A stretch of 64,000 nucleotides of DNA from Antedon mediterranea (GCF_964355755.1 NC_092674.1:14577001-14641000); one strand, 5' to 3'. Shown: positions 51,845 through 63,800, numbered from the stretch's first letter. Notes: generated by a model from the sequence alone, not told the origin. Program-made: numbers and translations.

Positions 51845-53345
51845 GAGTACATACCGTGTCAGAGGAAATCGGTTGCGTCTGAAATCGGTCGCGATAAAAT
51901 CAACTTCCGGTATTTTGTATGGCGCGCCGCTAGAGCTATACGTTTGATATCGGTAGCGTTTTAAATCGGTCGCGCTATTTTGCATGGGACGCACTAGATA
52001 CATTTTTAATGAAAACGCTAATTATGTTTTTATTTAGTTAATTTTGAATATAGAATTTCTAATACTAATTACTATTAACATTTTTTTTTAGTTTACCTCG
52101 ATCGTTATTATTTTTTAAGTACAGTAAATATAAATTTATCTCATTATTATTTATCTCATTATTTATAAATAATTTGTGTTTACAGGTGTCAATGAATAAT
52201 TGTAATGTGTTCGTTTAGAAAATCGTTTTAAAAAGTTTTATTGAATATTGTTTAAGTTTTTGAAAAGATTAGCATGCCACTGTTAAGTTTTGACAATTTT
52301 GAAATAATTTAATATTAAACAAGTAGACGCGCCTATTATGCAATAAAGGAAGATGATGTATGACGATGATTTTTACGTTTGATATCCGCCACTAATGTGA
52401 GCATGGTTTTAGGATAATACTAATAAAATAATATTATATGCCGTTATAAATCAATCTACCGGGCCTAACAGTAGGACTATGATGTACAATGATAGGCCTA
52501 GATGTGAGAATAATAATGGATGGATAATAATATTTCATAATATTTATTGTTATGTTTAAAAAAAAAAATAGTTATTCGAGATTGTAAAGGGATCGACAAC
52601 TGTATATCGAGGAAGGGGAGAATGTTCTGAAAAACAACAAACGAATAATGAGGGCCTCATTATTAGGGCGCTATTGTATAGTGTGTAAAAGGCCGTTTTG
52701 GCGTGTCATAGATAAAAGAAAAAAAAAACAAATACCGACAGCGTGGTTGGTAAGACGTGTGCAAATAAATGATAATAAAAATCAGAAAGTTCTTGCGTAT
52801 ATTATTTATGGGCCTTTCTTTAGTACAGTGATCCAATAGTAAGTTGTTAACGACATGGATATGATATATCTGCCACAGTATGCATAAGTATAAAAATGGA
52901 TACGCTGGCTTTACGGGCTATACTGTACATTGTAACAATTATTGTTTTTAAATAAATTGTTCTCTATTCTCTATATTAAATATATTAATTAATAGTACAT
53001 AATAAAATAGAGGTAAATTATTATATGCCTAATAAAATATTACAGTAAAAGAGTTTAGAAATGGCCATTTTGAAAAGACACAGTCCTTCTCCGAGACCTG
53101 TGAAATAAAAAAAAAAGATTGATAATAAATATTCATTAACCAAAATAAAAAATATCCACATAAATAATCTAGTTTCTACATAAAAAAATTCAATTAAATC
53201 CTGCTAGCATGTATCTCGCTCCATACAAGATAGCGCAACCGATTTCATCAAACGTAGCTGTAGCGGCACGCCATACAAAATACCGGAAGTTGATTTTATC
53301 GCGACCGATTTCAAATGCGACCGATTTCATCGTAAACCGTACATA
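51845..53345. mobile_element. 1.5 kb TIR element with AATCGGTCGC iterons
   Basis: The first and last roughly 145 bp are inverted copies: GAAATCGGTCGC-type words, GCGATAAAATCAACTTCCGG, TATTTTGTATGGCG and CGCTATTTTGCATGG. AAATCGGT(C/T)GC(G/A) occurs about four times in each arm. The ends are near GAGTA(C/T)(A/G)TAC; the exact border and target duplication are unclear. The interior is AT-rich. An open stretch at 52648-52839 has no recognised family, so the element is probably nonautonomous. Confidence 0.75.
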
Positions 53346-53943
53346 CTCACTAAAGTAAGCACTAAGGTAATATAAGCAAATCTAGCCTGAGTAAAACATT
53401 GCTGAAAATTATCCCTTTTTAAGCCATGCAAACGATTGAAACAATTTTGGCGAATAACAAAGTTTTCGAAATAAATATTAATAAATGGTTAGTTGAAACA
53501 CCTTTTAAAAACTTGATAAATACCCAAAAATTCTCTATTAACAATCATTGGTTTAGTAAGACATTTTTGGGCTGAATCATTTCAGGGCCCAGAAGGTTTA
53601 CAGGTCTAACAATTTTTGCTTATGTGTATATCTAGTAAATATTCAAACACGAGAGGATCACTCTCATTTGAAACTGATTTATTTAACAACAAGGGTAATC
53701 AGCAAACATGCATTAGTGAATAGCTCATGTTGCGTAACGCATCAATCAAAGCTGCATGCTCCAAATTCGCCAGAGTTGATCCACGGCCAAGTCTGGTGAT
53801 ATTGAAGTTTGATTGATGCGTTACAGTGCTATTGTACTATTGTACGTCTATAGTAACATTAAACTTGAATACAATGCAAATATTGACCTATAAGGTATCC
53901 ACATACTGTAAAACTTAAAATGTAATTAAAAGTAAACATTCTG
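53346..53943. other. Intergenic with a 17 bp-armed inverted repeat
   Basis: GTAACGCATCAATCAAA (53735-53751) faces TTTGATTGATGCGTTAC (about 53807-53823) around a loop of about 55 nt. The rest shows nothing. Confidence 0.5.
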
Positions 53944-54644
53944 GGTCAACAAAATATGGATGGCAGTACTCGTTACAATAGCCGCAGTCCAATCTAGGTC
54001 AACAAAATATGGATGGCAGTACTCGTTACAATAGCCGCAGTCCAATCTAGGTCAACAAAATATGGATGGCAGTACTCGTTACAATAGCCGCAGTCCAATC
54101 TAGGTCAACAAAATATGGATGGCAGTACTCGTTATAATAGCCGCAGTCCAATCTAGGTCAACAAAATATGGATGGCAGTACTCGTTATAATAGCCGCAGT
54201 CCAATCTAGGTCAACAAAATATGGATGGCAGTACTCGTTACAATAGCCGCAGTCCAATCTAGGTCAACAAAATATGGATGGCAGTACTCGTTACAATAGC
54301 CGCAGTCCAATCTAGGTCAACAAAATATGAATGGCAGTACTCGTTACAATAGCCGCAGTCCAATCTAGGTCAACAAAATATGGATGGCAGTACTCGTTAC
54401 AATAGCCGCAGTCCAATCTAGGTCAACAAAATATGGATGGCAGTACTCGTTACAATAGCCGCAGTCCAATCTAGGTCAACAAAATATGGATGGCAGTACT
54501 CGTTACAATAGCCGCAGTCCAATCTAGGTCAACAAAATATGGATGGCAGTACTCGTTACAATAGCCGCAGTCCAATCTAGGTCAACAAAATATGGATGGC
54601 AGTACTCGTTACAATAGCCGCAGTCCAATCTAGGTCAACAAAAT
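53944..54644. repeat. 53 bp tandem array, 13 copies
   Basis: Unit: GGTCAACAAAATATGGATGG, CAGTACTCGTTACAATAGCC, GCAGTCCAATCTA. Only a handful of single-base differences occur (ACAATAG/ATAATAG, TGGATGG/TGAATGG), so the array is very young or homogenised. Confidence 0.97.
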
Positions 54645-54849
54645 GATCTTTTCTTAAGTTTATTTCTGCTTTGAGTATAATTATCATTGTAAAATATTTT
54701 TAACAAAGATGATACCGTATTTTTTTTAAATTTCAGAAATGGGAAATGTGAATAAAATAAACAGTTAACATAGGAGTCTAGTCCTTGTGGCATTTTAGAT
54801 AATAAATTTAAGAAAAACACACTAAATTGGAAAATCATATAACAAAAGG
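54645..54849. other. Intergenic, no gene seen
   Basis: No recognised feature. Confidence 0.35.
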
Positions 54850-55270
54850 TCTAATAAATAATGCATATATATATTTTAAAAACATTAAACCAGGTCTTAC
54901 TGTAAATATACGTTTTATGGTAAATTATGATGAAAAGAGAGAAACAATGCACTACAGACGTAGCTTGCAGTGAAATGTCCTCTGTTGGACGGTCTTAGTT
55001 TTGTAGGCTTACATGTAGCTGGTAAACATTGGTAACGTACGAACCTTGTATGCTAGATATAGGCCTAGCCTGATGTTGTATAGTTGCTGCATTAATTGTC
55101 TTTCTGTTTTTGCAAATTGGGGCAAACCCGATATTTTTGCTGAAAAGTTTTTTAACCGTTTAAAGATGAAAAAAGTAATCTCAGTAGGACAATATAGTAT
55201 TTACAGTATTTTTACATTAAATGTAGTTCGTGACCTTAAATTAGGTTTAAAAAACGTAGGGAATGGGACT
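54850..55270. mobile_element. TTAA-flanked element T1, truncated copy
   Basis: Collinear with 12135-14280 (minus its insertion): TTTTAAAAACATTAAACCAG, CGTTTTATGGTAAATTATGA, GAGAGAAACAATGCAC, TAGTTGCTGCATTAAT and the GGGAATGGGACT right end followed by TTAA (55271-55274). It shows the uninterrupted ACATTAAACC site into which T3 inserted in the other copy. The left end is lost. Confidence 0.72.
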
Positions 55271-55274
55271 TTAA

Positions 55275-55969
55275 CTATGGATGAAAGATTATAAAGGTTT
55301 TATCGATTCTGGGATTGGGTTGTAGATATTTAAGGAAAAGGACTTCACATTGTATTGTGATATAAAATTCAAGATAACTGTGACACTATAATAATCATTA
55401 GGGTGATACAGTATTAATCAACACACAGATATTCTGATACTCCTATGTAGATCAACTTTTTTTTCTGTTTATTCTCTAAACGAGTTCAAATATAGTAATG
55501 TATTCTGTCTGATAATTGATACTGCTGTGCCACCACTATTTATACCAATCTTTAATTCTGTATTTCCCTAATCCGAAAACTGTTACAAAAACTTTATTTT
55601 AATTGTTACAAAAACTTTATTTATGCTCTCAGGGTTTTTCTTTTAACCAAATAAATTAGATAAAGCAAAGTTGAAAACATCAATCCATTGTTTTTGGGTT
55701 TAACTGTGTAAGGGTTTACAGGTCATTCCACTTCAATTCAACCAAAGAAAATTACATCATCATGTCATTGATTTCATTCAAGTTGGGTACACAAAGAGCA
55801 CTTAAGCCAAAATGCCAAATTCCATTTTATTTTTCAGTGACATCAGTACCAAACAACCTACTGTTTGATAGATTACTGTAGATGTGATGATATACTGTAA
55901 ACTTCCAGTTATTTTTTAATTTGGGTAAAATAATATCGTGTAATTACTTCTTTTCTTTTTTTAATATAG
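55275..55969. other. DNLZ upstream region, no other gene seen
   Basis: A strong acceptor with a pyrimidine tract (TTCTTTTCTTTTTTTAATATAG, ending 55969) lies 10 nt before the DNLZ start codon, so the 5' UTR is probably split and the promoter lies further upstream. A direct duplication of TTACAAAAACTTTATTT stands near 55583-55622. Confidence 0.5.
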
Positions 55970-55979
55970 CAATAGTACA

Positions 55980-56383
55980 ATGGCATTCAGAAGATCACTG
56001 GTTTTCTTAAACATCAAGCCAAATTCACTAACAATTTCAAAAAGAGTTTGTAACTATTTCTCGACAGAATATGATGCTATTATTGATAAATACTATACAA
56101 AATGCAGTATAAAACAATCAAAATCCAACAAATATTCAGTGTATACTCCGAATCTCTCTGTATCATTTCGAAGTATGTGTACGTCAAGAATTCAACTTGA
56201 CAATAAAATGACAGAATCCAAGATGCAGCTTGTATATACTTGTAAAGTATGTCAGACACGCAATACAAAAACAATTTCAAAGCAAGCATACAGCAATGGT
56301 GTTGTGATTGTGAAGTGTACTGGCTGTGAGAAAAACCATCTGATTGCTGATAATTTGGGGTGGTTTAAAGATGTAAAGGGCAG
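55980..56383 (+). CDS. DNLZ: DNLZ coding exon 1
   Basis: ATG at 55980, in frame to the donor GGGCAG|GTAATT. It holds the targeting peptide and the whole zinc ribbon. The upstream acceptor at 55969 supports this start. Confidence 0.94.
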
Positions 56384-56982
56384 GTAATTTAATTTCACAA
56401 CTGTAAATTGAACCCAAAAAAATAATGGTTGTAATAATTGAATAATATAAAAAAAAAGAACATAAACTTAATTACAGATTATGATGAATCACATCACCTA
56501 TATCAAAACTTGAGTTTACACACAACAGGGCATCAACACCTGTATTTTATGTGATTGGAGTTCCAGTGTGTGTAAACTGTAGAGTTTTGCTACGTAATAA
56601 AGAAAATTACAGTAACGAAATAATATATAATTTTGGCTGTGGAACACTGTTATTCCGAACCTCCTGACTGCGCAATTAATTAGGTGTGCGCCTGCATCCA
56701 CTCTAGATTATCTATCAATAAAGTTTGAATTAGATAAATTAAGATGCAGTGAGCTACTTGATGAATTTATATTTTTTATTATTCTTTTTTTACATAAATT
56801 TTAGAAACATAGAAGAAATTCTGGCTGAAAGGAATGAGGAAGTTAGGAGAATTACTTACAATGAAACAATAGAACTGACTAAAGATGACATTCTTGATAA
56901 TAAAGGTTTGTGTAACAAGGAACAACAAAAGCTAACACAAGTAGATGAACACTTGGATGGAGCGCCCTCACAAAACAAATAA
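55980..56982 (+). CDS. DNLZ: DNL-type zinc finger protein (mitochondrial Hsp70 escort), two exons
   Basis: DNLZ (Tim15/Zim17/HEP in yeast) keeps the mitochondrial Hsp70 mortalin soluble and supports protein import in the matrix. Exons 55980-56383 and 56805-56982 join in phase (AG|GTAATT, TTTTAG|A) to 193 codons. Residues 1-27 are basic, Ser-rich and free of acids, as in a matrix targeting peptide. The zinc ribbon has CKVC (88-91) and CTGC (113-116), with ISKQAY between and then [11 protein letters not shown] (119-129), the namesake DNL motif. Exon 2 starts with [13 protein letters not shown], exactly as in human DNLZ (KRNIEEIL), and ends in an acidic tail. All key residues are intact. A possible AATAAA overlaps the stop codon at 56978-56983. 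High confidence. Confidence 0.95.
56805..56982 (+). CDS. DNLZ: DNLZ coding exon 2
   Basis: Acceptor TACATAAATTTTAG. It encodes [20 protein letters not shown] and an acidic C-terminus ending GAPSQNK, stop TAA at 56980. Confidence 0.93.
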
Positions 56983-57480
56983 ATTTGGAAGAATGTAATA
57001 TTTAGAAAAAGATAAGTAAAAAAAAAAAATAGTTTGCACATTCCATATACTCTATAATGAAGGCAAAAACAGGACTTTAAACTCGCATTTTTTTTTTTTA
57101 TCTTTCGTGGGAATCACCCACCTTTATTGTAATTTCTTCTCATTTTCAATGTATAATTGTATAAATAATTCTGTCATTCTTAAAACAATATAGATGCATA
57201 TCTGCCATAAAGGTAAATAGACTCTATACAGATGAAGCTATTAATAGAACCATTGATAAAATAATTAGTGATACATATTGTATATTGTATATTTACAATT
57301 GTACTGTACAGATAAATGAAAATATTGCATATATTAAAACAGAAAATGAAATAAAATCAAGGTAAGTTCTCTAAAATGCTAGTTTTTACATTTTTACATT
57401 TTTTGTCTGCTTTAATAAAATTGCATCCGTAATTCAGGATTTCGATTCAAATGCAAACAAATTCCATATCACTTTATGTT
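56983..57480. other. DNLZ 3' flank, no gene seen
   Basis: AT-rich. The minus-strand LINE fragment begins beyond it. Confidence 0.4.
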
Positions 57481-57481
57481 T

Positions 57482-58461
57482 TTACAGTTTTTCTAATTTT
57501 TCCAAAATGCATGATTTGTAAATGCAAAATGTGAATAATGAAATAAGTTTATTTACAACTATGTTTCGTGTACCTGTTATTATTTTATACCAATTGATAG
57601 TACCTTCTGTTGGAAAACACTTAAATATGAGGTCATTAAATTTAAGCCATACATTTGGATTTCTGTACATTCAACTAGAATATGTAATTCACATTCAATT
57701 TCTTTTTTACACCTGTCACATTGTTTTGTACTATTTTCAATCTTTTTTTACAAGATAAAATATTGTGTAGTAATTTAAAATTAAATTGTGCAATTCTATT
57801 TATGTGCTTAAAGTTGTGTATTTTATTTGTCCATACTTTATACCAATCTAGTTCGGTATTATTGAACACTACTTCCCATTTTGCCGCTGCAATGGGATTG
57901 GTAGCTATTTCATTTACAAAATGCCTATAATAAAATTTTCGGAACAAGCATTTCCCAATTGTGTTCACTTGTTCATCATCACTTGGTCTCTCGCTAGATT
58001 CTTTCCATTCAATAGTTAGTTATGGCATTAATAAGCACCATGTATTCTATTAGACCATTTTGTCTTTTGGATAGAGTGGGTATTAGTACATCAGGTGCTA
58101 TTATTCTGTTATTTACTATAATATCATTAATTACTTTATATCCAGAATGTAACCATGTTTCAAAATATATTGATTTTCCATTAGTTGTAATATACCTATT
58201 TTTCCACAATTGTTGTTTTTTAATTTCTGCTACATTTATTGGATGTCGACCTAAAATATTGTTGATGTTTACCACATCTTTTAACGTTTCTACATAAAAG
58301 TCTGATAAACCTCTTAAAACTATGTGTTCTTCTAAATTAAGTAGACTTGTATTTACAGTATATTCAATTGGATACATATAATAGAGTGGTATGCACTTCC
58401 ATTTACCTGGGTCTGGACTTAGAAGCCTTTTGATCCAACTTAACTTTAGAGATTTTACCAT
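57482..58461 (-). pseudogene. L1/Tx1-like LINE ORF2 C-terminal region
   Basis: Three open pieces on the minus strand follow the usual order of the region after reverse transcriptase in Tx1/L1-type LINEs: first SLKLSWIKRLLSPDPGKWKC, FYVETLKDVV and GKSIYFETWLHSGYKVINDI (58461-58009); then TELDWYKVWTNKIHNFKHIN and RIAQFNFKLLHNILSCKKRL (57968-57675); then FPTEGTINWYKIITGTRN and KLISLFTFCIYKSCIL (57670-57482). Frame shifts between them show decay. The reverse transcriptase itself is not present. Confidence 0.78.
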
Positions 58462-58529
58462 TGGAATGTGGAACGGATAAAATAAACAAAATTAAAAATG
58501 AATAAAGTTGTATGTGTTATTTATCTTAC

Positions 58530-58715
58530 CGTACATGGTACAGGGGAGGATTTGTAGCATACAGTAGTTTGTTTGACATTTCTAATAAGAGTATGAAACC
58601 CTGTGTCCTGGAAGTATCTCTAGCAAAATGAGTACAAATGCCTCCTTTGCTTAGAGAGTCAATGTTCCAGCAGATTGTTATTTTTATAGTTTTTTCCAGA
58701 GTTGTATTTCCACAT
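58530..58715 (-). CDS. Unidentified well-formed coding exon
   Basis: On the minus strand an acceptor TCCTTCAG and a donor CG|GTAAGA bound 186 nt with one fully open frame of 61 codons: CGNTTLEKTIKITICWNIDS, then SLSKGGICTHFARDTSRTQG, FILLLEMSNKLLYATNPPL. The residue pattern (Trp, Cys, Gly-Gly, PPLY) looks constrained and codon use is unlike the surrounding AT-rich DNA. I do not recognise the family. No neighbouring exon was found with confidence; the rest of the gene would lie to the right (5') and to the left (3') of it. Entry phase is +1 and exit phase 2. Confidence 0.55.
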
Positions 58716-59120
58716 CTGAAGGATATATTAAAGAAGTTGATGAAAGCTAAATAAATTGATACTTTAGATTTGGAAAAGTAATAAAGTGGCTATGACTATT
58801 CAATGTCAAACAATATTGATAAAGGTATTGATAGACAGAATAATGAAAGTAGAGAAACAACATACTATAGACCAGTCCTTAGAATACTTTACAACATCTA
58901 CTACTGAAACATAAAATAATTGTAAACTTGTTTATTGTAGACTAGATACATGTATCGATACATAGAAACATTCAGGAGGATTAAATCTACAGTTTGGTGA
59001 AATGTTTTGACAACAAAATACTATACAAACTAAATAAACTTATAATATAAAGTGATAAAACTAAATCTGAATGATATAAAAAATACACATAAAACAGGTA
59101 ACATAAAAAAATATTATGAA
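58716..59120. other. Possible intron of unknown gene, nothing seen
   Basis: AT-rich, no recognised feature. Confidence 0.35.
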
Positions 59121-59373
59121 ATGAAAAGTTGGCTTGTTTTAAAGAGTGTTTTCATCATATTTGGTTCCATGCTAAAGTTTCACAAGAACAGAATGGTCCA
59201 AAGGAAGATCAGGTGTTTGATCTTATTCTAGAATTAAAGGAACATTTTATTCTTCTTATATCAACAAGTCTAATCATTTTGTCCATTACAAACCTTCATA
59301 TTTTTACCTAAAAATACTGATTGATATGGTAAAAACACAGAAAATCCAAGCTAAAAATGTTATATATTACCAG

Positions 59374-59525
59374 TAGAAGCTTTATGCCATGAACTAAAGC
59401 TAGAAGGATCAGTTAACAATACTAAATTAACCCAAAACTTAGTTGAGATTGTTTTAACCATCACTCCTTTCAAGGTGCCGCCTAAGATAAATACTGTGTG
59501 CACAGGGATCTTAAAGTTATTGTGA
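59374..59525 (+). CDS. Possible terminal exon on plus strand
   Basis: After an acceptor-like TATATTACCAG the frame reads (V)EALCHELKLEGSVNNTKLT, QNLVEIVLTITPFKVPPKIN and TVCTGILKLL, then TGA. The helix-turn-helix-like pattern and balanced composition look protein-like. Another open piece 5' at 59130-59311 (QEQNGPKEDQVFDLILEL) may be related. No family recognised; it could be transposon debris. Confidence 0.3.
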
Positions 59526-59529
59526 AGTC

Positions 59530-61521
59530 AGTCAGTCAGGAATTGCAAGGAGATTGAGATCAATTAAGGTCATGCAGGCCTACACCCTACGATGATTGGA
59601 GAAGTTGAACATTATATGATAAAGTGAAGAATATACCATGATGAAAAGAATTGTCAGGCCCAATTACTAGTGAACCCACTTCAAAAACGAAAGGTTCCAA
59701 AATCTTGTAATGAATTATCAATTTTAACAGCATTGTGTAAAAGCATAAAAAGCAACAGCAGTAGAGATATGGTTATGAATATTATTGACAAAAATAAACT
59801 CGCCACGCTTCAGCTTTACTTTTGAGACAACTCAAACTTTCTGGGATTTTCATTTGACAAAATACTCTCTAAAATTTTAAATTCACACACTTTAAAGATG
59901 AAGAGGGTAACAAATAATGGATTTTTTTGCATCACAAGCGACTAAAAAACATGAAATTTATGAATGTGGATCACGACAAAAGGTGGAAAGGAAGTGTGGT
60001 AAATTGAGAAAGAAATATTAAAAAGTAAATGATCAAGATACAGTATAAAGAGGCATACAATGCAAATAACACATACTTGGTAGTTTAATCAACCATAATA
60101 CAATTCTAAATAGAAATGTGTTGGCAATATAACTATTGCAAATAAATCTTTTTAAAATACAATTACAACATAAATTTATAATTTTGAATGGAATATAAAC
60201 TAAATTAAAATAAATTTAAAAAAAAATTAGATTAATTAATTTAACATCTTTGGATGTGTTATTAAAAATTGCAATCTCAATATAAGAGCCAATTGAATCA
60301 CTTCAGTCTAGTATCAAATTAATTTGCAAACCATTTCAATGGTATATACAGTAGATGAAGGTTTCAAATAAAGTGGGTCGGGCAATAGCAAAATAAGTGA
60401 ATGATCATTGGAACCATAGTACAATTCTGGTTTTTCCAGTTTTGATGTATCTGAACATTCTCAGATTAAACATTGTTTTGGTACATGTACTGTACTGTGT
60501 GATTTAATAGTACCATACTGAATTTCATCAACTTGCACTGTGAAAGGTAGCAGATTGAATTGGCAATTGGCGACTTCCTCTTTTTCCATGTTTTCAAAGT
60601 AAAATATTCTTTTATCTCCATAATTTTAGTTGATTCCCAGTTATAGTTCCTACTTTCATGTGTAATCGTAGAAATGCCATGCTGATCTATTTTCTATTAT
60701 TATGTTTAAATAGTTTTTTTCAAGTGTGTTTCAGTGTTTTGGCACAATCAGTTACAGGACAATTACCAGAATGTTATTTCCTTTGCACCGTTTATGAATG
60801 TTGAGAGATCAGCTTTAACTTCCATGTTCTTCAATAACTGTTAATAACTATCTTCTTTGTGATCTCTTGTAATGAGGCAGTATTGTCAAGTTTTCCAAAT
60901 AGTTTTTAATTTGCCATCATCAAATACCATTTTTTCTAGATTTACAAGAAATAACATTTACTGTGTACTGCCTACACATAAAAAAACAAATGATACAACA
61001 ATGTTAATCCATTCCACAATATTTATCAGAGAAATCGCAGTATAGCCTTATTACAGTAATTCTTCTCGGTCCTCTTCAGTTAAAATGTTTTTGAAAGTTG
61101 ACTTTATGCTGCATCTAGTCCAACACAAACATCTAGTAATTTCATGACAATCACTTCAATTATAAAAGAATTTTAAAGATTTACAGACCACAGTGGTTTC
61201 ACTCTTTATATGTACAAATGTTTTCAAACTTTTCTTTGCCTTGCCCTTTAGAAACCTTCATCTAGCTTTTTGAATAGTTGGAAAGAGAAGCACCCATGTT
61301 ATAATAATTGAGAGTTGTAATAGAATTGTAGCCCTACATTTATTGTTAACAATTAAGTAAGTTTAATCAGCTTCTATATTAATATTTATATTTATTATAT
61401 ATAATGGTATAATAATAATAATAATGTTGTAACTGGTTGTAACTGGTCATTGCAACAAACTATAGCAAGTGGTTTGCATTAGTACATCCCGATACATGCA
61501 GAAAGAAAAACAATTCTACCA
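59530..61521. other. Intergenic, no gene seen
   Basis: AT-rich, with an ATA/ATT microsatellite near 61400-61425. Some decayed coding-like sequence may exist around 60750-60950 on the minus strand, but no frame holds. Confidence 0.4.
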
Positions 61522-61626
61522 ACGTAAAGACAAAATACAGTTACAGTGAATCAAAATGAATATGAGCCTTCATTAGAAAAGTTCATATTCATTTTGATTC
61601 ACTGTAACTGTATTTTGTCTTTACGT
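61522..61626. repeat. Perfect inverted repeat, 44 bp arms, 17 nt loop
   Basis: Arms 61522-61565 (ACGTAAAGACAAAATACAGT, TACAGTGAATCAAAATGAAT, ATGA) and 61583-61626 are exact complements; the loop is GCCTTCATTAGAAAAGT. The absence of any mismatch suggests very recent origin or gene-conversion-like upkeep. No target duplication and no coding content. Confidence 0.97.
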
Positions 61627-63115
61627 CTGTTATGTGTAAACTGACTTTGGGGTTGGGTCAACCGGCTCAGCTACAGTGATTAAGTTCACTTAGGTTGACC
61701 CTGGTCTCCCCAATTTCAGTTTTTTTTGTTTTGTATATACTTAAGTAGACCAAATAAATAATGAAATGAAATGAAATGAAACTAAATGTTTTTACTGTAG
61801 ACCTAATAGTTGAATGAAAGGTTTGTGGCACAAATGTTCTGGTCCTGGGTGTCACTTGTATACAAACCAAACGGGGAGGTGCAGCAGCCACTTGTGCCAC
61901 CTGTTTTACTGAAAAATACTGTGAATTTGAACTACCAAGACAACAGAAAAAAGGCCACGCCAGAGAGGGCGCAATATTTGTACTAGTTTCCAGCAAATAA
62001 GTTTGCGATAGCATAGTTTTCATTGATTCAAAGGTAGGATCCCTTTAGCGATCCAGTATAGCTAAAATTTTGCGATAAATCGTGACATTTTGGCACTGGA
62101 CGGGCCAGGGAATTTCATTTCCCACGCTTGTGCTACTGAAAATGTACCCTGGGGTATATATCCTGCCTGTGTATGGAAATATTTAAGAGTGATTACAAAT
62201 AAAAGACCACCTCTCCAAGGCAACAACTGACCACCACTTTCATAAACATGAGACCGTTTCTCATAATAAACATCTTCTCTATTATGACTGTAAACTCTCT
62301 AACCTTTCTTTGGACATTATTTCAGAACAAAAATTAGTCCAAGAGATGTATGAACAACATAAAAAATGATTGAGGGAAAGAATTTAAAAGTATGAAAGAA
62401 AGAGCGAGTTACGATTAAAACCTTCATTTATGTATAACGCAGCTAAAGAAAAATAGTTACAGAAATGTTGAATCTCATCTCAAGGAAAATAACTTAAGAA
62501 GATAATGCAGAAAACATCTGAAAATTGTAAAGATGCAACAAACTTAACAACCAATAGTATGCCGTTTTATGTGATTCTTTGTTTTCACAAAAGCATATTG
62601 ATACAGTTGGAGTGGTTAAGTGGTAGCAAAGCCATCGTGCACAATTTATGCTTGTGCCAAAAAACAAAAATGGCACAACAACTTTTACAAGAAAAAATGA
62701 ATTTCAGCGTATTATTTGATTCAGACAGGCCAAATGGGATTGGAGTTTAAAATGGATACTGCCTTGCTTCAGAGGGGAAAACATGGGAAACTACACAATG
62801 CAGAGATTAAAAAAAGATATAATGCTAGTAGCCTATTCAAAGAAGTAGGCTACTAGAATGTGTTGAGAAGCAAACCAAGAAATTGCAAATTATCCCAAGC
62901 TATTTGTTCATGCTTTCTGACATCATCACCAGTACAAAGGAATAAAAGGCAGATCTTCACCTACATCTATTGTTGTACATGAACTATTTTTGCAAAGATC
63001 TAATAAAGCTAGGTAGGGAAACTCAAACCAATGCTGTTTGATCTGATAGTTAGGGCCAATTCAAGAGTAAATATTGCTTCACAATCTCTTTAACCTCTTT
63101 AAACTAAATTTTCAA
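61627..63115. other. Intergenic, no gene identified
   Basis: Minus-strand open sequence at 61667-62023 and broken coding-like stretches at 62280-62760 were examined; none has a recognisable domain. A small inverted repeat, AGTAGCCTA/TAGGCTACT, lies at about 62826-62855. Confidence 0.4.
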
Positions 63116-63800
63116 TCAATCAATCAATCAATCAATATTTTCTCCTTTCATATACAAAATTGATTTCAATGAACAACATTTTGAAGAAGAAGGTACAAAC
63201 CCTGAAAGATGAAAAACACATCTTGTGGAGGGCGTACCTATTACTGACACAGACAATAACAATTTAAACAAATATATATAATAAATAAATAAAAATTGAC
63301 CGAAGAATAGTTAATATTTGGAAATAAGGTGAATTTTAAGTTTAGATAAAAATGATTTACTAGAAAGAGTTTAAAATGAGGGAGTGGCAGATCGTTCGAA
63401 AAAGTGGGTCCGGAATACCTAATGTTGTGTTGAAAGTGGTTGGTTTTATGGGTTGGAATATGTAATTTTGAACTAATACGGGTATGATGATAATGAATTT
63501 TAGTTCTACATTTATTATGAATCATAAATAAATAAAGTATGCAGCTTTTAAGCTTAAAGTTATAAAATTTGCTGAGCAAACAACAAACCAAGCAGTAATG
63601 TTTAATGGTAGTCCTTGCATACATCGCTGATGGCACAAAGGAACAAATGGTAATTTTCAAGAGAAAACGATGCTAAAAGACATCTTCCCACCAGGACGTG
63701 GATGTGGATGGCTGTATCAAATAGATTGACAATGGTAAGGGAATGACGGCCTTTAACATCAAAATTACTTTTAATTTGGGACATGTTTAAGGGTCATCTT
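63116..63800 (-). mobile_element. LINE 3' portion, copy 2, with (ATTG)n tail
   Basis: On the minus strand an open frame (63660-63241) ends in the usual non-LTR pattern: HNKCRTKIHYHHTRISSKLH, THKTNHFQHNIRYSGPTFSN, DLPLPHFKLFLVNHF, comparable to the R-NSLPxxI-S-FK ending of LINE reverse transcriptases. It is followed by a 3' UTR homologous to 33056-33273 and a terminal (ATTG)n tail at 63133-63115. The 5' part continues to at least 63784. It is truncated and decayed. Confidence 0.7.

Noticed and set aside
61667-62023. 118-codon minus-strand open frame
   Set aside because: No recognisable domain; the 3' part is low-complexity AAATGAAATG repeat. Left as unassigned rather than called a gene.
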